From NCBI RefSeq assembly GCF_004217555.1, contig NZ_SHKW01000003.1, positions 124,001-188,000 on the forward strand: 64,000 nt of DNA, read 5' to 3'. The translations under genes and the position numbers were made by a program. A model generated the notes under the pieces. It saw nothing but the letters and a program-made list of their open reading frames with translations. It searched no databases and was not told the DNA's origin. Each line of letters begins with the position of its first letter. The first letter of the stretch is position 1. The stretch is from Edaphobacter modestus. Its GTDB lineage: Bacteria; Acidobacteriota; Terriglobia; Terriglobales; Acidobacteriaceae. This document shows, one piece after another, positions 35,937-45,136 of the stretch.

Positions 35937-37472
35937 ATGTGCGTAGAAACTCAACCAGAGAAAGCCGCTCCTTCCGCCCGTCATCTCTCCAGCCTGCGAG
36001 AATACCTCGACGTTCTGCGTGATCTCGGCGAACTCCAGGAGATCGCACACGAGGTCGACTGGAATCTTGAAATTGGCGCGGTGACCCGCCGTTGCTACGA
36101 GACCGGCGCCCCCGCCCCTCTGTTCGGCCGCGTCAAGGGTGCCGAACCCGGGTTTCGCGTGTTAGGCGCTCCCGCAGGTCTTAGCGCTCGTCCAGGCCAA
36201 CGCTTCGCCCGCATCGCCGTTTCGGTCGGGCTGCCGCCGGGAGCAACAGCGCTTGAGATCGTGGAAGCGCTGTCCCGCGCTGAAGACAATCCGCCTATCC
36301 CGCCTCGCGTCGTCGAGGACGCACCCTGCAAGCGAAATGTATTCACAGGCGACGCGGTGGACCTGATGCGTCTGCCGACGCCGCTCATCCATGACGGCGA
36401 TGGCGGACGCTACATCAACACTTGGGGAACGATCGTCGCACGTTCGCCGGACGGCGCTTGGACCAACTGGTCGATCGCTCGGATTATGTTACGAGACCGC
36501 AACACGATGGTTGGCATCGTCTCGCCGCAGAAACATGTCGGCCGCGTGCACGCCATGTGGAAGGCGATTGGCAAGCCCATGCCCTTCGCGCTCTCACTCG
36601 GCCAGGATCCAGTGGTGCCGTTCTTCGCTGGGATGCCGCTGCATGACGGCATCTCTGAGGGGCCAGTGATCGGTGGTTACCTGGGTGAGCCGATCGAGGT
36701 TGTTCGCTGCGAAACCGTCGACCTGGACGTTCCGGCATCGTCTGAAATTGTCATTGAGGGCCATCTCACGCTCGACGAGATGGATGCGGAAGGTCCGATG
36801 GCCGAGTACCCAGGCTACATCGTACCAAGCTCGCGTAAATTGAGGCCGTTGTATCGTGTTTCGGCGATGACCTACCGGGATGATCCCATTCTGCCAATTG
36901 TCGCGGCCGGATACCCGCCGGAGGAGAATCACACCTGCTGGGGCATCGGCATCGCGGCAACCGTGCTGGCCGAGTTGCGCAAGACTGGCTGGCCGGTGAC
37001 TGCCTGCTTTGTCCCGTTCGAGGCAGCATGCCACCTACTTGTCGTAACTGTGTCGCGGGACTGGAGTCGGCGCACGAACGCCGCCGAGTTTGCGCGGGCA
37101 TTGGGCGATTACGTGTTTTCGCTCCGAGGCGGCATAGTGGTGCCGCGCATTTTCGTCGTACTGGACGACGTGGATCCGAGTAATCCGGCCGAAGTGCTAT
37201 GGGCTATGGCGACACGCGTCCATCCTGGCGACGGTGAGATCATGTTCCCCACCTTGTCCGCCAATCCTCTGAATGCCTTTATGAAGGGCAACGAAAAAGC
37301 GGCCATGTTCACCACAAAGGCCGTGCTCAACGGGCTTCCTCGTGACGATTGGGCTGCTGACCAGGTGCCTGTTCGCGCCGATTTCGCGACGCTTTATCCA
37401 GAGGAGCTCAAACGCAAGGTGCTCGCCGGCTGGACAACCCTCTATGGATTTCCGGGTGATATGTGTATCTGA
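35937..37472 (+). CDS. UbiD-family prenylated-FMN-dependent decarboxylase
   Basis: A 511-residue UbiD-type enzyme that removes CO2 from an aromatic or unsaturated acid. Seen: VVEDAPCKRNVFTGDAVDLM, NTWGTIVARSPDGAWTNWSI in the cofactor-binding region, and the catalytic loop DAEGPMAEYPGYIVPSS with conserved Glu residues. The C-terminus has LWAMATRVHPGDGEIMFPTL. It is more distant from BsdC than the second UbiD gene (57287-58699). ATG 35937 follows AGAGGAGC; the open frame reaches back to 35802 through the operator region. The next genes encode a UbiX-type flavin prenyltransferase and a muconate cycloisomerase, so a benzoic-acid derivative is a likely substrate class. Confidence 0.9.
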   Translation: MCVETQPEKAAPSARHLSSLREYLDVLRDLGELQEIAHEVDWNLEIGAVTRRCYETGAPAPLFGRVKGAEPGFRVLGAPAGLSARPGQRFARIAVSVGLPPGATALEIVEALSRAEDNPPIPPRVVEDAPCKRNVFTGDAVDLMRLPTPLIHDGDGGRYINTWGTIVARSPDGAWTNWSIARIMLRDRNTMVGIVSPQKHVGRVHAMWKAIGKPMPFALSLGQDPVVPFFAGMPLHDGISEGPVIGGYLGEPIEVVRCETVDLDVPASSEIVIEGHLTLDEMDAEGPMAEYPGYIVPSSRKLRPLYRVSAMTYRDDPILPIVAAGYPPEENHTCWGIGIAATVLAELRKTGWPVTACFVPFEAACHLLVVTVSRDWSRRTNAAEFARALGDYVFSLRGGIVVPRIFVVLDDVDPSNPAEVLWAMATRVHPGDGEIMFPTLSANPLNAFMKGNEKAAMFTTKAVLNGLPRDDWAADQVPVRADFATLYPEELKRKVLAGWTTLYGFPGDMCI

Positions 37473-37665
37473 CACGGTCAGAAATTAATTCCATGAGACC
37501 GAGAATCGCAGTTATGAGAGGCGCGGGTAGGAACGGAGGCAAGCGAAGGGCCGGAGCATGCGCGACCGCTCGTCGGTGTTGAGATCAGGCCCTAGTAGAT
37601 GTAGAGGCCGTCCGTACACAAGAACTGTCCGGGATACCGAGTTCTGAAGAACAGGTGAGGCAAAT

Positions 37666-38250
37666 ATGAGAGTCGTAGTAGGCATTACCGGTGCGACAGG
37701 CGCGATCTTTGGGATCCGCATACTTCAAGCGCTTCGCGAGCGGGGCGTCAATACTGAAGTCATCTTGAGCAAGTGGGCGAGGGTAACCATACAGCACGAG
37801 ACGGAGTTTACTGCTCCCGAGGTAGAGGCGTTGGCCACTGAGGTTCACTCCAATAGCAATCTTGCTGCGTCCATTTCGAGCGGATCGTTCAAGACAGATG
37901 GCATGATCATTGCTCCGTGCAGCATGAAGTCGCTTGCAGCGATTCGTAGTGGATATGCTGCCGACCTGATCGGACGTGCGGCAGACGTAGTACTGAAAGA
38001 ACGACGCAAGCTGGTTCTTCTTCCTCGCGAAAGTCCACTCAACGATATTCATCTTGAGAACATGTTGGCGCTGAGTCGAATGGGCGCAGTGATGATCCCG
38101 CCGGTTCCTTCTTTCTATAACCACCCAAGGAATCTGGAGGAGATGGTAGACCACATTGTCGCGCGCGTTCTCGATCAGTTCGGACTCGAAACGCCACACG
38201 CTGTTCGGTGGCATGGCCTTCGCGAATCAGAGGCCATGGCAACGCATTGA
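37666..38250 (+). CDS. ubiX: UbiX-type flavin prenyltransferase
   Basis: A 194-residue flavoprotein making the prenylated FMN cofactor used by UbiD enzymes. The N-terminal VVVGITGATGAIFGIRILQA binds flavin, the centre has GSFKTDGMIIAPCSMKSLAA, and the C-terminal half has LLPRESPLNDIHLENMLALS and IPPVPSFYN, all family signatures. ATG follows AGGTGAGG. It lies 193 bp after ubiD on the same strand and is the only UbiX in view, so it may also serve the BsdC-type decarboxylase at 57287. The protein normally forms a dodecamer in the cytoplasm. Confidence 0.92.
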   Translation: MRVVVGITGATGAIFGIRILQALRERGVNTEVILSKWARVTIQHETEFTAPEVEALATEVHSNSNLAASISSGSFKTDGMIIAPCSMKSLAAIRSGYAADLIGRAADVVLKERRKLVLLPRESPLNDIHLENMLALSRMGAVMIPPVPSFYNHPRNLEEMVDHIVARVLDQFGLETPHAVRWHGLRESEAMATH

Positions 38251-38283
38251 TTTAGCGAAAACTGCAATGGAAAGGGTCTGGAC

Positions 38284-39414
38284 ATGCGTATCGCTTCAAT
38301 CGAGACGATCATTGTTGATCTTCCCACTCGCCGCCCGCATCACCTGGCAATGGCGACCATCAACAGCCAAGGAAGAGTCCTGGCCAGGATTCGCGACGAG
38401 AATGGAAATGAAGGGATCGGCGAAGCCCCTGTTATCCCACATTACGGGGCAGAGACCGTCGAAGGCATCAAATTGTTGATCGACGATTATCTGAGTCCGC
38501 CCGTCATCGGCCAGAATCCGGCAGCGTTGGAGGCCATCCTGCTAACAATGGACAAAATAGTGAAGGATAACGCCTATGCGAAGGGCGTCGTCGAGATGGC
38601 CTGCGTCGATCTGACAGCCCGCAGCTTCGGCGTTTCCGCTGCTGCACTCTTCGGGGGCGCCGTGCGCGAACAAATCCCTACGCTATGGGTATTAGGAACC
38701 GGAGATGCAGCGAAAGACATCGCGGAGGCTGAGGAGAAAATGGCTGCAGGGCTCTACAAACTGTTCCTGGTTAAGATCGGCAAGGGCGACCCGCGCGATG
38801 ACGTTGCCCGGGCTTCCGCAGTGAAGCAGGCGCTGGGCGACCGGGCGCGCGTACACGTCGACATCAATCAGAGTTGGAATGAGACCACGGCAGTTTGGGC
38901 GATTGAACGGTTGCAGGACGCTGGTATCGCCGTTATCGAACAGCCACTGCCTCGCGCGGATATCGAAGGGATGCGGCGGCTAAGCGAGCGCTTCGCCGTG
39001 CCGATCATGGCCGACGAGGCGGTCGACACCATAGACAGTGCAATGGCTATTGCGCGCAATCGCGCCGCCAGCGCATTTTCCCTCAAAGTCGTCAAGCATG
39101 GTGGTCTGCTGCGCACCCGCAAGGTGGCCACGATTGCGGAGGCCGCCGGGCTGTCGCTGTTCGGTGGCACCATGCTCGAGAGCAGTATTGGAACCGCCGC
39201 GTCAGCGCAGCTCTTCTCCACGGTCTCGCGGCTCGATTGGGGTTGCCAGCTCTTCGCACCGGAATTGTTCAGCGATAGCCTCACAGTTGAGCAGCTTGTC
39301 TACCAGGATTTCCACCTTGTCGTCCCGTCCGGTCCTGGCTTCGGCATGACCATTGATCCCGACAAACTTGCTTTTTATCGGCGAGATGAGGGCCGGTACC
39401 GCCGCGCCATGTGA
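38284..39414 (+). CDS. muconate cycloisomerase-like enolase-superfamily enzyme
   Basis: A 376-residue member of the muconate-lactonising branch of the enolase superfamily, which cyclises cis,cis-muconate to muconolactone. The N-terminal capping domain is followed by the barrel with metal ligands in VDINQSW, IEQPLPRADI and MADEAVDT, and the second-half Lys in SLKVVKHGG. The KxK base motif reads FLVKIG, so the second Lys is kept but the first is Leu. Substrate could therefore differ from plain muconate; dipeptide epimerase is less likely given the pathway neighbours. It begins 34 bp after ubiX. CMD-type proteins at 18837-20015 could act on related lactones. Confidence 0.82.
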   Translation: MRIASIETIIVDLPTRRPHHLAMATINSQGRVLARIRDENGNEGIGEAPVIPHYGAETVEGIKLLIDDYLSPPVIGQNPAALEAILLTMDKIVKDNAYAKGVVEMACVDLTARSFGVSAAALFGGAVREQIPTLWVLGTGDAAKDIAEAEEKMAAGLYKLFLVKIGKGDPRDDVARASAVKQALGDRARVHVDINQSWNETTAVWAIERLQDAGIAVIEQPLPRADIEGMRRLSERFAVPIMADEAVDTIDSAMAIARNRAASAFSLKVVKHGGLLRTRKVATIAEAAGLSLFGGTMLESSIGTAASAQLFSTVSRLDWGCQLFAPELFSDSLTVEQLVYQDFHLVVPSGPGFGMTIDPDKLAFYRRDEGRYRRAM

Positions 39415-39566
39415 ACAGTGACGATGTCCTGGGCAATCCTCTCTCCTGCCGCAGTGATCTGCTCCCCGCAAACTGGATCGTTTTGGGGTAGAGTTTTCCG
39501 TGGCAGAACCCCTGGGCTGGGAGGAGCGGAGAGCGATGAAGGCATCGAAGTACCCAGATCGATTGA

Positions 39567-39768
39567 TTTATCCCGATCAAGAACGAGGCGCAGCTAGATC
39601 TACAGGCGCTGCATCGCGTGCGTGATCGTTGGATTGGCCGCAGAACCGCCGTGATCAACCAACTGCGTGAGTTCCTCCTGGAGCACGGTATTACCATCAC
39701 TGCGGGCCCCGCTCATCGCAAACCGCAAAAGAGAAGGCACGGAAGCCCTCAAACCGACTCCGTCTGAA
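39567..39768 (+). mobile_element. IS110-family transposase remnant
   Basis: A frame reading PIKNEAQLDLQALHRVRDRW, then IGRRTAVINQLREFLLEHGI, matches the middle of IS110-type DEDD transposases just before the linker. Nothing before or after it is recognisable as the rest of the enzyme, and no ends are visible. It lies between the cycloisomerase and the end of the FUSC efflux operon. Confidence 0.65.
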
Positions 39769-39798
39769 GCGGCAAAAGAAAAGAGAGTAGAGTCCATT

Positions 39799-42009
39799 TC
39801 AAATTCGGTTGGGAGGCGAGCGCAATGAACCTCCTGGCTCTTTATGCCGTCCGGCATTTCGTACAGGCTTGACGCTCGCAAATTGCGATTGGTACGCAAT
39901 AATATCCGTTTCCAGCGATGTCAGCAGGGATGTTATTCGTGAAGAAAGAAGAAGAAAGCTGCGAGAGTGTGGAGCGAGGCTTGTGTCGGATTTTGAATCG
40001 TACATGCTACCTGAGGCAACGGACAATTGTGTGTCATACGTTGCAAGTGAGGAAGGCACTTTGTCGGAAATTCTATCGGCTAGTCTCTCGAGCCGATCCG
40101 CAAGTTGGCCGTCGGCGATCTCCTGGGTTCGAAGGAGTGGTTCCGGAATCTCGAAGCCGGGCAAGCGAAGGAGGTACCTTAACAATGCGATTCGTGTTAC
40201 GAAAATAATCCTAAGCTGAAGTTGCCATCGAAGGAGATACGACCGTGCCGCAAGATTGTGTTCACGGCTGCCGCCGAATTCGAGCATCAGTCCGTCAGCT
40301 TGTTGCCGAAGTTCTTCGAAATTTGTACTGATCGTTTCGCGAAGCCGGTATGCCTCTTCGATTGTTACGCCGGAGGCTTTGGAGACAGGCGTCATTAGTT
40401 TCGCGAGTAACCGCAGCGTAAATACGAACGAGCGCTGCATCGCGACCAGGGCCGACGCTCCCCAGAGTTGATCGAAGATCAACCACATAGCAACGAGGCC
40501 CAAAAGGATACCGGCTACACGATCCCTCGCGACGGCAAGAGAGGTCTGAAATTTGTACTCCTGAAGATTATTCAAATAAAAAGCAACTGCAATCTGCATA
40601 CCAAAGTAAGAGAGCCGTGGTCCTGAGGTTATGATCCATGCTGACAAGACGGACACCGCCACGAACAACATAAGAAATCCGGCGATAGAATCGAGGGCCG
40701 GCAACACGAAGACCTGTGCACCGAAGCCGATAAAAATCCCGCCTACGATCGCTCCGCCGAAGCGGAGTACCTGTTTCTGCCGTGATGCACCGATCGTCGT
40801 CAAAGCAGTTAAGAGACACGTTGTGACTGCTGTGCTGATGCCTTGCCACGCAACCAGGTTGTAGATCAGATAGCAAAAACCTGCCGCGAGACCGCCCCGA
40901 ATGCCAAACCGCACGTAAGAAGGGTTGGAGAATGCATCTGGAACAAAGAATGGGCTCGGCGTCTGCTCACAGGTCATTGGAGATTGGTTCTCAGGTAGAG
41001 AATCGGAACCGCTCGTCACCTCGGCGATGAGTGACACCGTCTCCTCCATTTCCTGGAGCAGCGGAACTGTTGTAGCACGGGATTCCTCCAGGGTCTCGAA
41101 CCGGTGCGGAGTTTGCCGACTCAACAAGTCATGGGATAGCCCTTCGATTCGATCTGCAAGACGCCCAAGTCTGTGCAGATCTGTCTTCGAGAATTCTGTA
41201 GATAGGCCAGATAGATTCGCTCCAAGATCAACAAGCCTCCCCACCAATGCCACAACAGCCCCCATCTGCTGAGTTGATTCGGGGGAATAGCTGGAGGAGC
41301 GCAGGAGATCACGCCGCATTCGCGAGGTTCCGAGTATTGCGAGCCGAATCAACTGGTGTTCGGCTGAAGGGGCCGCAACTCCTCTTGATGGGGAGCGGAG
41401 CCAAGATGCGGTGCTTTGCAGACGTTCGACCATGGCGCTGGTGAGACTATCCACGGGCCGTGATCGGGCATAAACAAATTCCATCACTGTGGTGATGATG
41501 GTAGCGAAGGCAACTGCTCCAACCGCCCACAAGGTTTGAACGACCTTTTGTTCCGCAGAAATCCGACTATCCCAGAGGGGAATGGTGACGATAACCAAGT
41601 AGCCGAAATTAAACGCTGCCGAGTAGTTCGATACAGCTTTGAGAGCGAAGAAGATCAGAAACAGGGTTGCCAGGACCCAAAGAAGACGAAGCATGGGTTC
41701 TCCGGAGAAGAACACTGCTCCTACGAGTGCATAAACAGCCGCAAATGAAAATGAGACAATCAAGTTCTTTGTGGCCTGGAGTGTCGCATGGGGGTGTTCA
41801 CGCGAGAGAATCAGTGCGTAGACTGCGCCATACACTCCGAACGGGATCTGAAAGGTCATATTAATGACCATGACGATGCTCGCGGCAGAAACCATACGAA
41901 CAACTAACGCCCCTCGGCCTGGATAGGGGGACAACTCTTCGCGCAACAAATCGCGCAACCAGGCTAGTGAATTGGGAAGAGGCGATATCGTGGAGGCAGC
42001 GGCGGCCAT
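39799..42009 (-). CDS. FUSC-family aromatic acid exporter, full length (AaeB type)
   Basis: A protein of about 736 residues with two membrane clusters of five to six helices (roughly residues 30-180 and 380-520), each followed by a cytoplasmic helical domain, as in AaeB/FUSC efflux proteins. N-terminal signs are FQIPFGVYGAVYALILSREH and LIVSFSFAAVYALVGAVFFS; the second cluster has GGAIVGGIFIGFGAQVFVLP. An ATG exactly after the hlyD stop (42009) is my choice, though in-frame ATGs at 42021 and 42045 overlap hlyD. It is the last gene of tolC-ytcA-hlyD-fusc. The complex would export hydroxylated aromatic acids. An IS110 scar lies beyond its stop. Confidence 0.85.
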   Translation of the reverse strand: MAAAASTISPLPNSLAWLRDLLREELSPYPGRGALVVRMVSAASIVMVINMTFQIPFGVYGAVYALILSREHPHATLQATKNLIVSFSFAAVYALVGAVFFSGEPMLRLLWVLATLFLIFFALKAVSNYSAAFNFGYLVIVTIPLWDSRISAEQKVVQTLWAVGAVAFATIITTVMEFVYARSRPVDSLTSAMVERLQSTASWLRSPSRGVAAPSAEHQLIRLAILGTSRMRRDLLRSSSYSPESTQQMGAVVALVGRLVDLGANLSGLSTEFSKTDLHRLGRLADRIEGLSHDLLSRQTPHRFETLEESRATTVPLLQEMEETVSLIAEVTSGSDSLPENQSPMTCEQTPSPFFVPDAFSNPSYVRFGIRGGLAAGFCYLIYNLVAWQGISTAVTTCLLTALTTIGASRQKQVLRFGGAIVGGIFIGFGAQVFVLPALDSIAGFLMLFVAVSVLSAWIITSGPRLSYFGMQIAVAFYLNNLQEYKFQTSLAVARDRVAGILLGLVAMWLIFDQLWGASALVAMQRSFVFTLRLLAKLMTPVSKASGVTIEEAYRLRETISTNFEELRQQADGLMLEFGGSREHNLAARSYLLRWQLQLRIIFVTRIALLRYLLRLPGFEIPEPLLRTQEIADGQLADRLERLADRISDKVPSSLATYDTQLSVASGSMYDSKSDTSLAPHSRSFLLLSSRITSLLTSLETDIIAYQSQFASVKPVRNAGRHKEPGGSLRSPPNRI

Positions 42010-42010
42010 T

Positions 42011-43228
42011 TCAGCGTCCATCCAGCGTAACGACCGCAGTTTCACCCACGCGAAAGATGTCTACTGGGGGATTCTCCACGCGCACCCGAACCGGATAACG
42101 GGCAGCGAGATGAACCCAATTCAGTGTCCGTTGCACATCCGGTAAGCCTGGACCGAAACGACCGACCACGTCGGGATCGGCGGTTACGCCGTAGCCAATG
42201 CTATCGACTACGCCGTTGAACCTCTCATTGGGCCGCGACATCAGATATACGGACGCATGCATACCGGGCCGGATATGACGTAATTGTCCCTCGCGGAAGT
42301 TTGCAAGCGCCCACCAGGTACGTGCATCGATGAGTGTAAAAACCTGCGTGCCAACGTGTGCATACTGCCCTTCGGCAATCGTCAGATTGGCGACGATCGC
42401 ATCGAATGGCGCGTAAATCCGGCAATTGTCAAGGTTGTAGCGTGCATCCTTCACCGCTGCGGCCCGCTCGCCGCGCTGGTTCACCAAAGGATCGAGCGTG
42501 AGAACCGAGTGCAGCGTCTGTTGATGATGTGCGCGGCTTTCCTCAAGGGATGCCACGGAGCGCAGATACTGCGCATGGGCCGATTTCAAAGCAGCCTTTG
42601 CAACAAGTAACTGCGACTCTGCCTGTTTCAGCGATTGGGCCTCCGCCTCCTCGGAACTCCGCGCTCGGTCAACCTGATCTACCGTTACAAATTGCTTTTC
42701 GAGCAATGGCTCCAGACGGTGCCGATTGTTGCTTGCGTATTGCCACTCAGCCTTTGCCTTGTCTACACCCCGCTCGGCATTGGAGACGTCGGCCTGTGCC
42801 TGGTCAATTCCCGCCGCCCAATGACCCACATCGGCTTGAGCCGTGTCGATACCGGCGTGAGCGACAGAGACTTCGCTCACCTGGGCAGCAATTCTGCGCT
42901 GCTCATCCGAAATCTGACCTTCCAGTGACGATTGGGCGGATTCTGCCTTTTCCAAAGCGTACTGGTATGGACGCGGATCGACGACGTACAGGAGACCACC
43001 TTTCCTGACAAACTCGTTGTCGTGGACTTTGAGTTCGACGATGGGGCCCTCGACCTGAGGTGCAATGCCGATCAGGTTCGCGAAAACTTCTGCGTCATCG
43101 GTACGCGGATGGTGCTCTGCTCGCCAGAACACGGCGGTGCCTAGTAATAGGGCGGCCAGAATGATCCCGACGCTCGCCCAACGTTCTGGCGAACGATGCG
43201 TAGGACCGGCAATATCGAATAGTGTCAT
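42011..43228 (-). CDS. HlyD-family secretion protein (EmrA/AaeA type)
   Basis: A 405-residue periplasmic adaptor. One N-terminal membrane helix (about residues 20-38), a lipoyl half (IAPQVEGPIVELKVHDNEFV), a long coiled-coil hairpin with two repeats (about 80-240), the returning lipoyl half (IYAPFDAIVANLTIAEGQYA) and a beta-barrel with LANFREGQLRHIRPGM. The start follows AAGGAG. The gene starts 15 bp after the YtcA-like gene and is contiguous with FUSC. It would link the FUSC exporter to the TolC-type channel of the same operon. Confidence 0.88.
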   Translation of the reverse strand: MTLFDIAGPTHRSPERWASVGIILAALLLGTAVFWRAEHHPRTDDAEVFANLIGIAPQVEGPIVELKVHDNEFVRKGGLLYVVDPRPYQYALEKAESAQSSLEGQISDEQRRIAAQVSEVSVAHAGIDTAQADVGHWAAGIDQAQADVSNAERGVDKAKAEWQYASNNRHRLEPLLEKQFVTVDQVDRARSSEEAEAQSLKQAESQLLVAKAALKSAHAQYLRSVASLEESRAHHQQTLHSVLTLDPLVNQRGERAAAVKDARYNLDNCRIYAPFDAIVANLTIAEGQYAHVGTQVFTLIDARTWWALANFREGQLRHIRPGMHASVYLMSRPNERFNGVVDSIGYGVTADPDVVGRFGPGLPDVQRTLNWVHLAARYPVRVRVENPPVDIFRVGETAVVTLDGR

Positions 43229-43242
43229 CCCAACTCCTTAGA

Positions 43243-43500
43243 TCAAAAGAAAACGAGCCATATTGTGAAGGCATAGACGGCCCCAAGACAGGGATACGTA
43301 AGAAACGGAAAAGGAAGGTTGATCACGCGCCGCGTCAGAATCCAGTGTGTAAGAGTCGAGAAGATTGCCCCCAATGCAATGCACAAGAGCCATGCCGGAA
43401 ATAGCGACCCCATCACGTCAACGGCCGGCGCCTGAGAGCAACCAAGGATCGTCATCAGAACTAGGGATATCGCTGCGGAAGTTCCAGTCTTGCGTATCAT
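43243..43500 (-). CDS. YtcA-like small membrane lipoprotein
   Basis: An 85-residue protein with a lipoprotein-type signal (LVLMTILGC, Cys21) and two membrane helices (about 36-53 and 66-84). Position and layout match the YtcA family, found with HlyD and FUSC genes in aromatic-acid efflux operons. Its ATG overlaps the tolC stop by 4 bp. Function is unknown; a role in pump assembly is inferred from the conserved gene order. Confidence 0.72.
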   Translation of the reverse strand: MIRKTGTSAAISLVLMTILGCSQAPAVDVMGSLFPAWLLCIALGAIFSTLTHWILTRRVINLPFPFLTYPCLGAVYAFTIWLVFF

Positions 43501-44858
43501 GGTTGGTGCCTCCCACTGGCTGGTTGAACGGAGTCAGCGGTTTGGAAGGAAAGGTCTGCGAGTGCGCCCAGCACCTGCGTGCGTGCAAGGACATCTGTCG
43601 ATCTTGCCTGAGCCAAAGTTTTTTGTGCCTCGGTTACATCGAGCAGACTCCGGACTCCATAGTGATAGGACTGGATCGCTGCATCGTAAGACTGCGTAGC
43701 TGCGTCCAAGAGGGCCGCTGCAGCCTCCCGCTGGCGGAAGGCAGTTTTCAGATCGGAGTACGCAGTCCAGACGCCGTTTTCGATCTGATCTCGCGTGACC
43801 ATCGCCTGCGCCCGCGCTGCTTGCACCTCGTGCTGGGCCTGCGCCAGAGTATGCTTTCGGGCACCTCCGTCGAAGACGGTCCAGCCCAAACTGAAGTTGA
43901 TTTGTCCATCCAGACTTGCGGTGTGACCCCAGGGCATAGTCTGCTGCCTTGCATAGAGCGATTGAAGGTCGGGAGAAGTATGCATGCGAAGAGTAGGAAA
44001 GTATGCCGATTTTGCTTCTTTCACCCGTGCGTCCGCAGAGCGAATTTCAGCCACTTCTTTCAATAGGTCAGGACGCTGTTGTAACGCACGATCGATGGCC
44101 TGGTCGACAGACGACTCGATCCCCTCCGGAGTTGAGATTTGATCAATCGGCTGCACCGGTATTGTCTGCAACGGGGATGTCCCCAACGCAGTTGCAAGAT
44201 TTCCGCGAGCCACATCTTCGGCACCGATGGCCGCCTGCACGTTGTAAGCTGCCTCTGCAACCGCACTCCTGGCCTCCAGGACATCGGGCAGCGTTGCAAG
44301 CCCATTCTTCAAGGCGGATTCAGCTGCTTGTTGGACTGCGTTCGCATTTGCCAGGTTTGCACGAGCTGCCTCCTCCTGTCCGATAGCATTGAGCAACAGG
44401 TAGTAGGCCGTTTCGATCTTATAAATCACTCTCCGATGTGTGTCGTTGAAACTAAAATCAGACGCAAGTAGCCGCGCCTTGGCCTGATCGATGCGACCAG
44501 AGCGTCCCCCGAAATCGAGGATTGTGTAATTCAAATCGAACGCCAGATCGGAGGATTGCACGACCTGCCGGTAAAAACTCGAAGTGAGGAATGCTTGCTG
44601 GCGGCTTGTTTGCGAGAGCGCCACGGCGACCAACGTTGGGTAGAGTTCACTGCGAGCGACGCCCAAGGCATCCGCCAGGGAACGGGCTCTTTCCCATGCG
44701 ACGCGTGTCTCCGGATTGTGCGATTCGGCCAAATCGATCAACTCGGCAAGCGAACATGTGGACGCGGGGTTTACTGTAAAGTTCTCAGACGCAACCTGCT
44801 TTGCCTCGTCGCGTATGGAACTCTCCTGCGACGGGTGCCAGGAGAGGTTCGGAGACAT
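43497..44858 (-). CDS. TolC-family outer-membrane efflux protein
   Basis: A 453-residue TolC-superfamily channel with two duplicated helical-hairpin repeats. Motifs include LAFDLNYTILDFGGRSGRID and its repeat NFSLGWTVFDGGARKHTLAQ, RPDLLKEVAEIRSADARVKE, and HYGVRSLLDVTEAQKTLAQA. As called from ATG 44858 it lacks a signal peptide. The frame remains open upstream to about 44990 and encodes RLCLVVGTLVVSCHSLTWCQ, a good export signal, but with no ATG, GTG or TTG before it. The true start may be non-canonical or lost by a small change; an AAGGAG lies near 44985. It is the first gene of the efflux operon. Confidence 0.85.
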   Translation of the reverse strand: MSPNLSWHPSQESSIRDEAKQVASENFTVNPASTCSLAELIDLAESHNPETRVAWERARSLADALGVARSELYPTLVAVALSQTSRQQAFLTSSFYRQVVQSSDLAFDLNYTILDFGGRSGRIDQAKARLLASDFSFNDTHRRVIYKIETAYYLLLNAIGQEEAARANLANANAVQQAAESALKNGLATLPDVLEARSAVAEAAYNVQAAIGAEDVARGNLATALGTSPLQTIPVQPIDQISTPEGIESSVDQAIDRALQQRPDLLKEVAEIRSADARVKEAKSAYFPTLRMHTSPDLQSLYARQQTMPWGHTASLDGQINFSLGWTVFDGGARKHTLAQAQHEVQAARAQAMVTRDQIENGVWTAYSDLKTAFRQREAAAALLDAATQSYDAAIQSYHYGVRSLLDVTEAQKTLAQARSTDVLARTQVLGALADLSFQTADSVQPASGRHQP

Positions 44859-45136
44859 CGGGGCTGATTGGCACCACGTCAGACTGTGACAGGAGACGAC
44901 CAGTGTCCCAACGACGAGGCACAGCCGCCTACGGTGCGGCCTCCAGAAGCGCAGCTGTGACCGGCAAGAGATATGAGTGTTCTCCTTATCTGAGCTTGGA
45001 TCTACCGCTCTGGGCCGTTTTCTTGGACAAAGTCGACGCCTCTCAGAGATTCCTTCAGATTCGTAGAAAACTTCAGGTTGTTCCTATCGGCGCCTGAGCA
45101 ACTGACAAGCGCCGTCATACATGGGCTCGAAGTTAA

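Noticed and set aside
39567..39768. Complete insertion sequence beside the FUSC operon
   Set aside because: Only about 65 codons of an IS110 transposase remain; no ends, no catalytic DEDD N-terminus.
40000..41800. Long plus-strand ORFs opposite the FUSC gene (for example 39809-40219, 40925-41272)
   Set aside because: They are antisense shadows of a clear membrane-protein frame and show no family motif.
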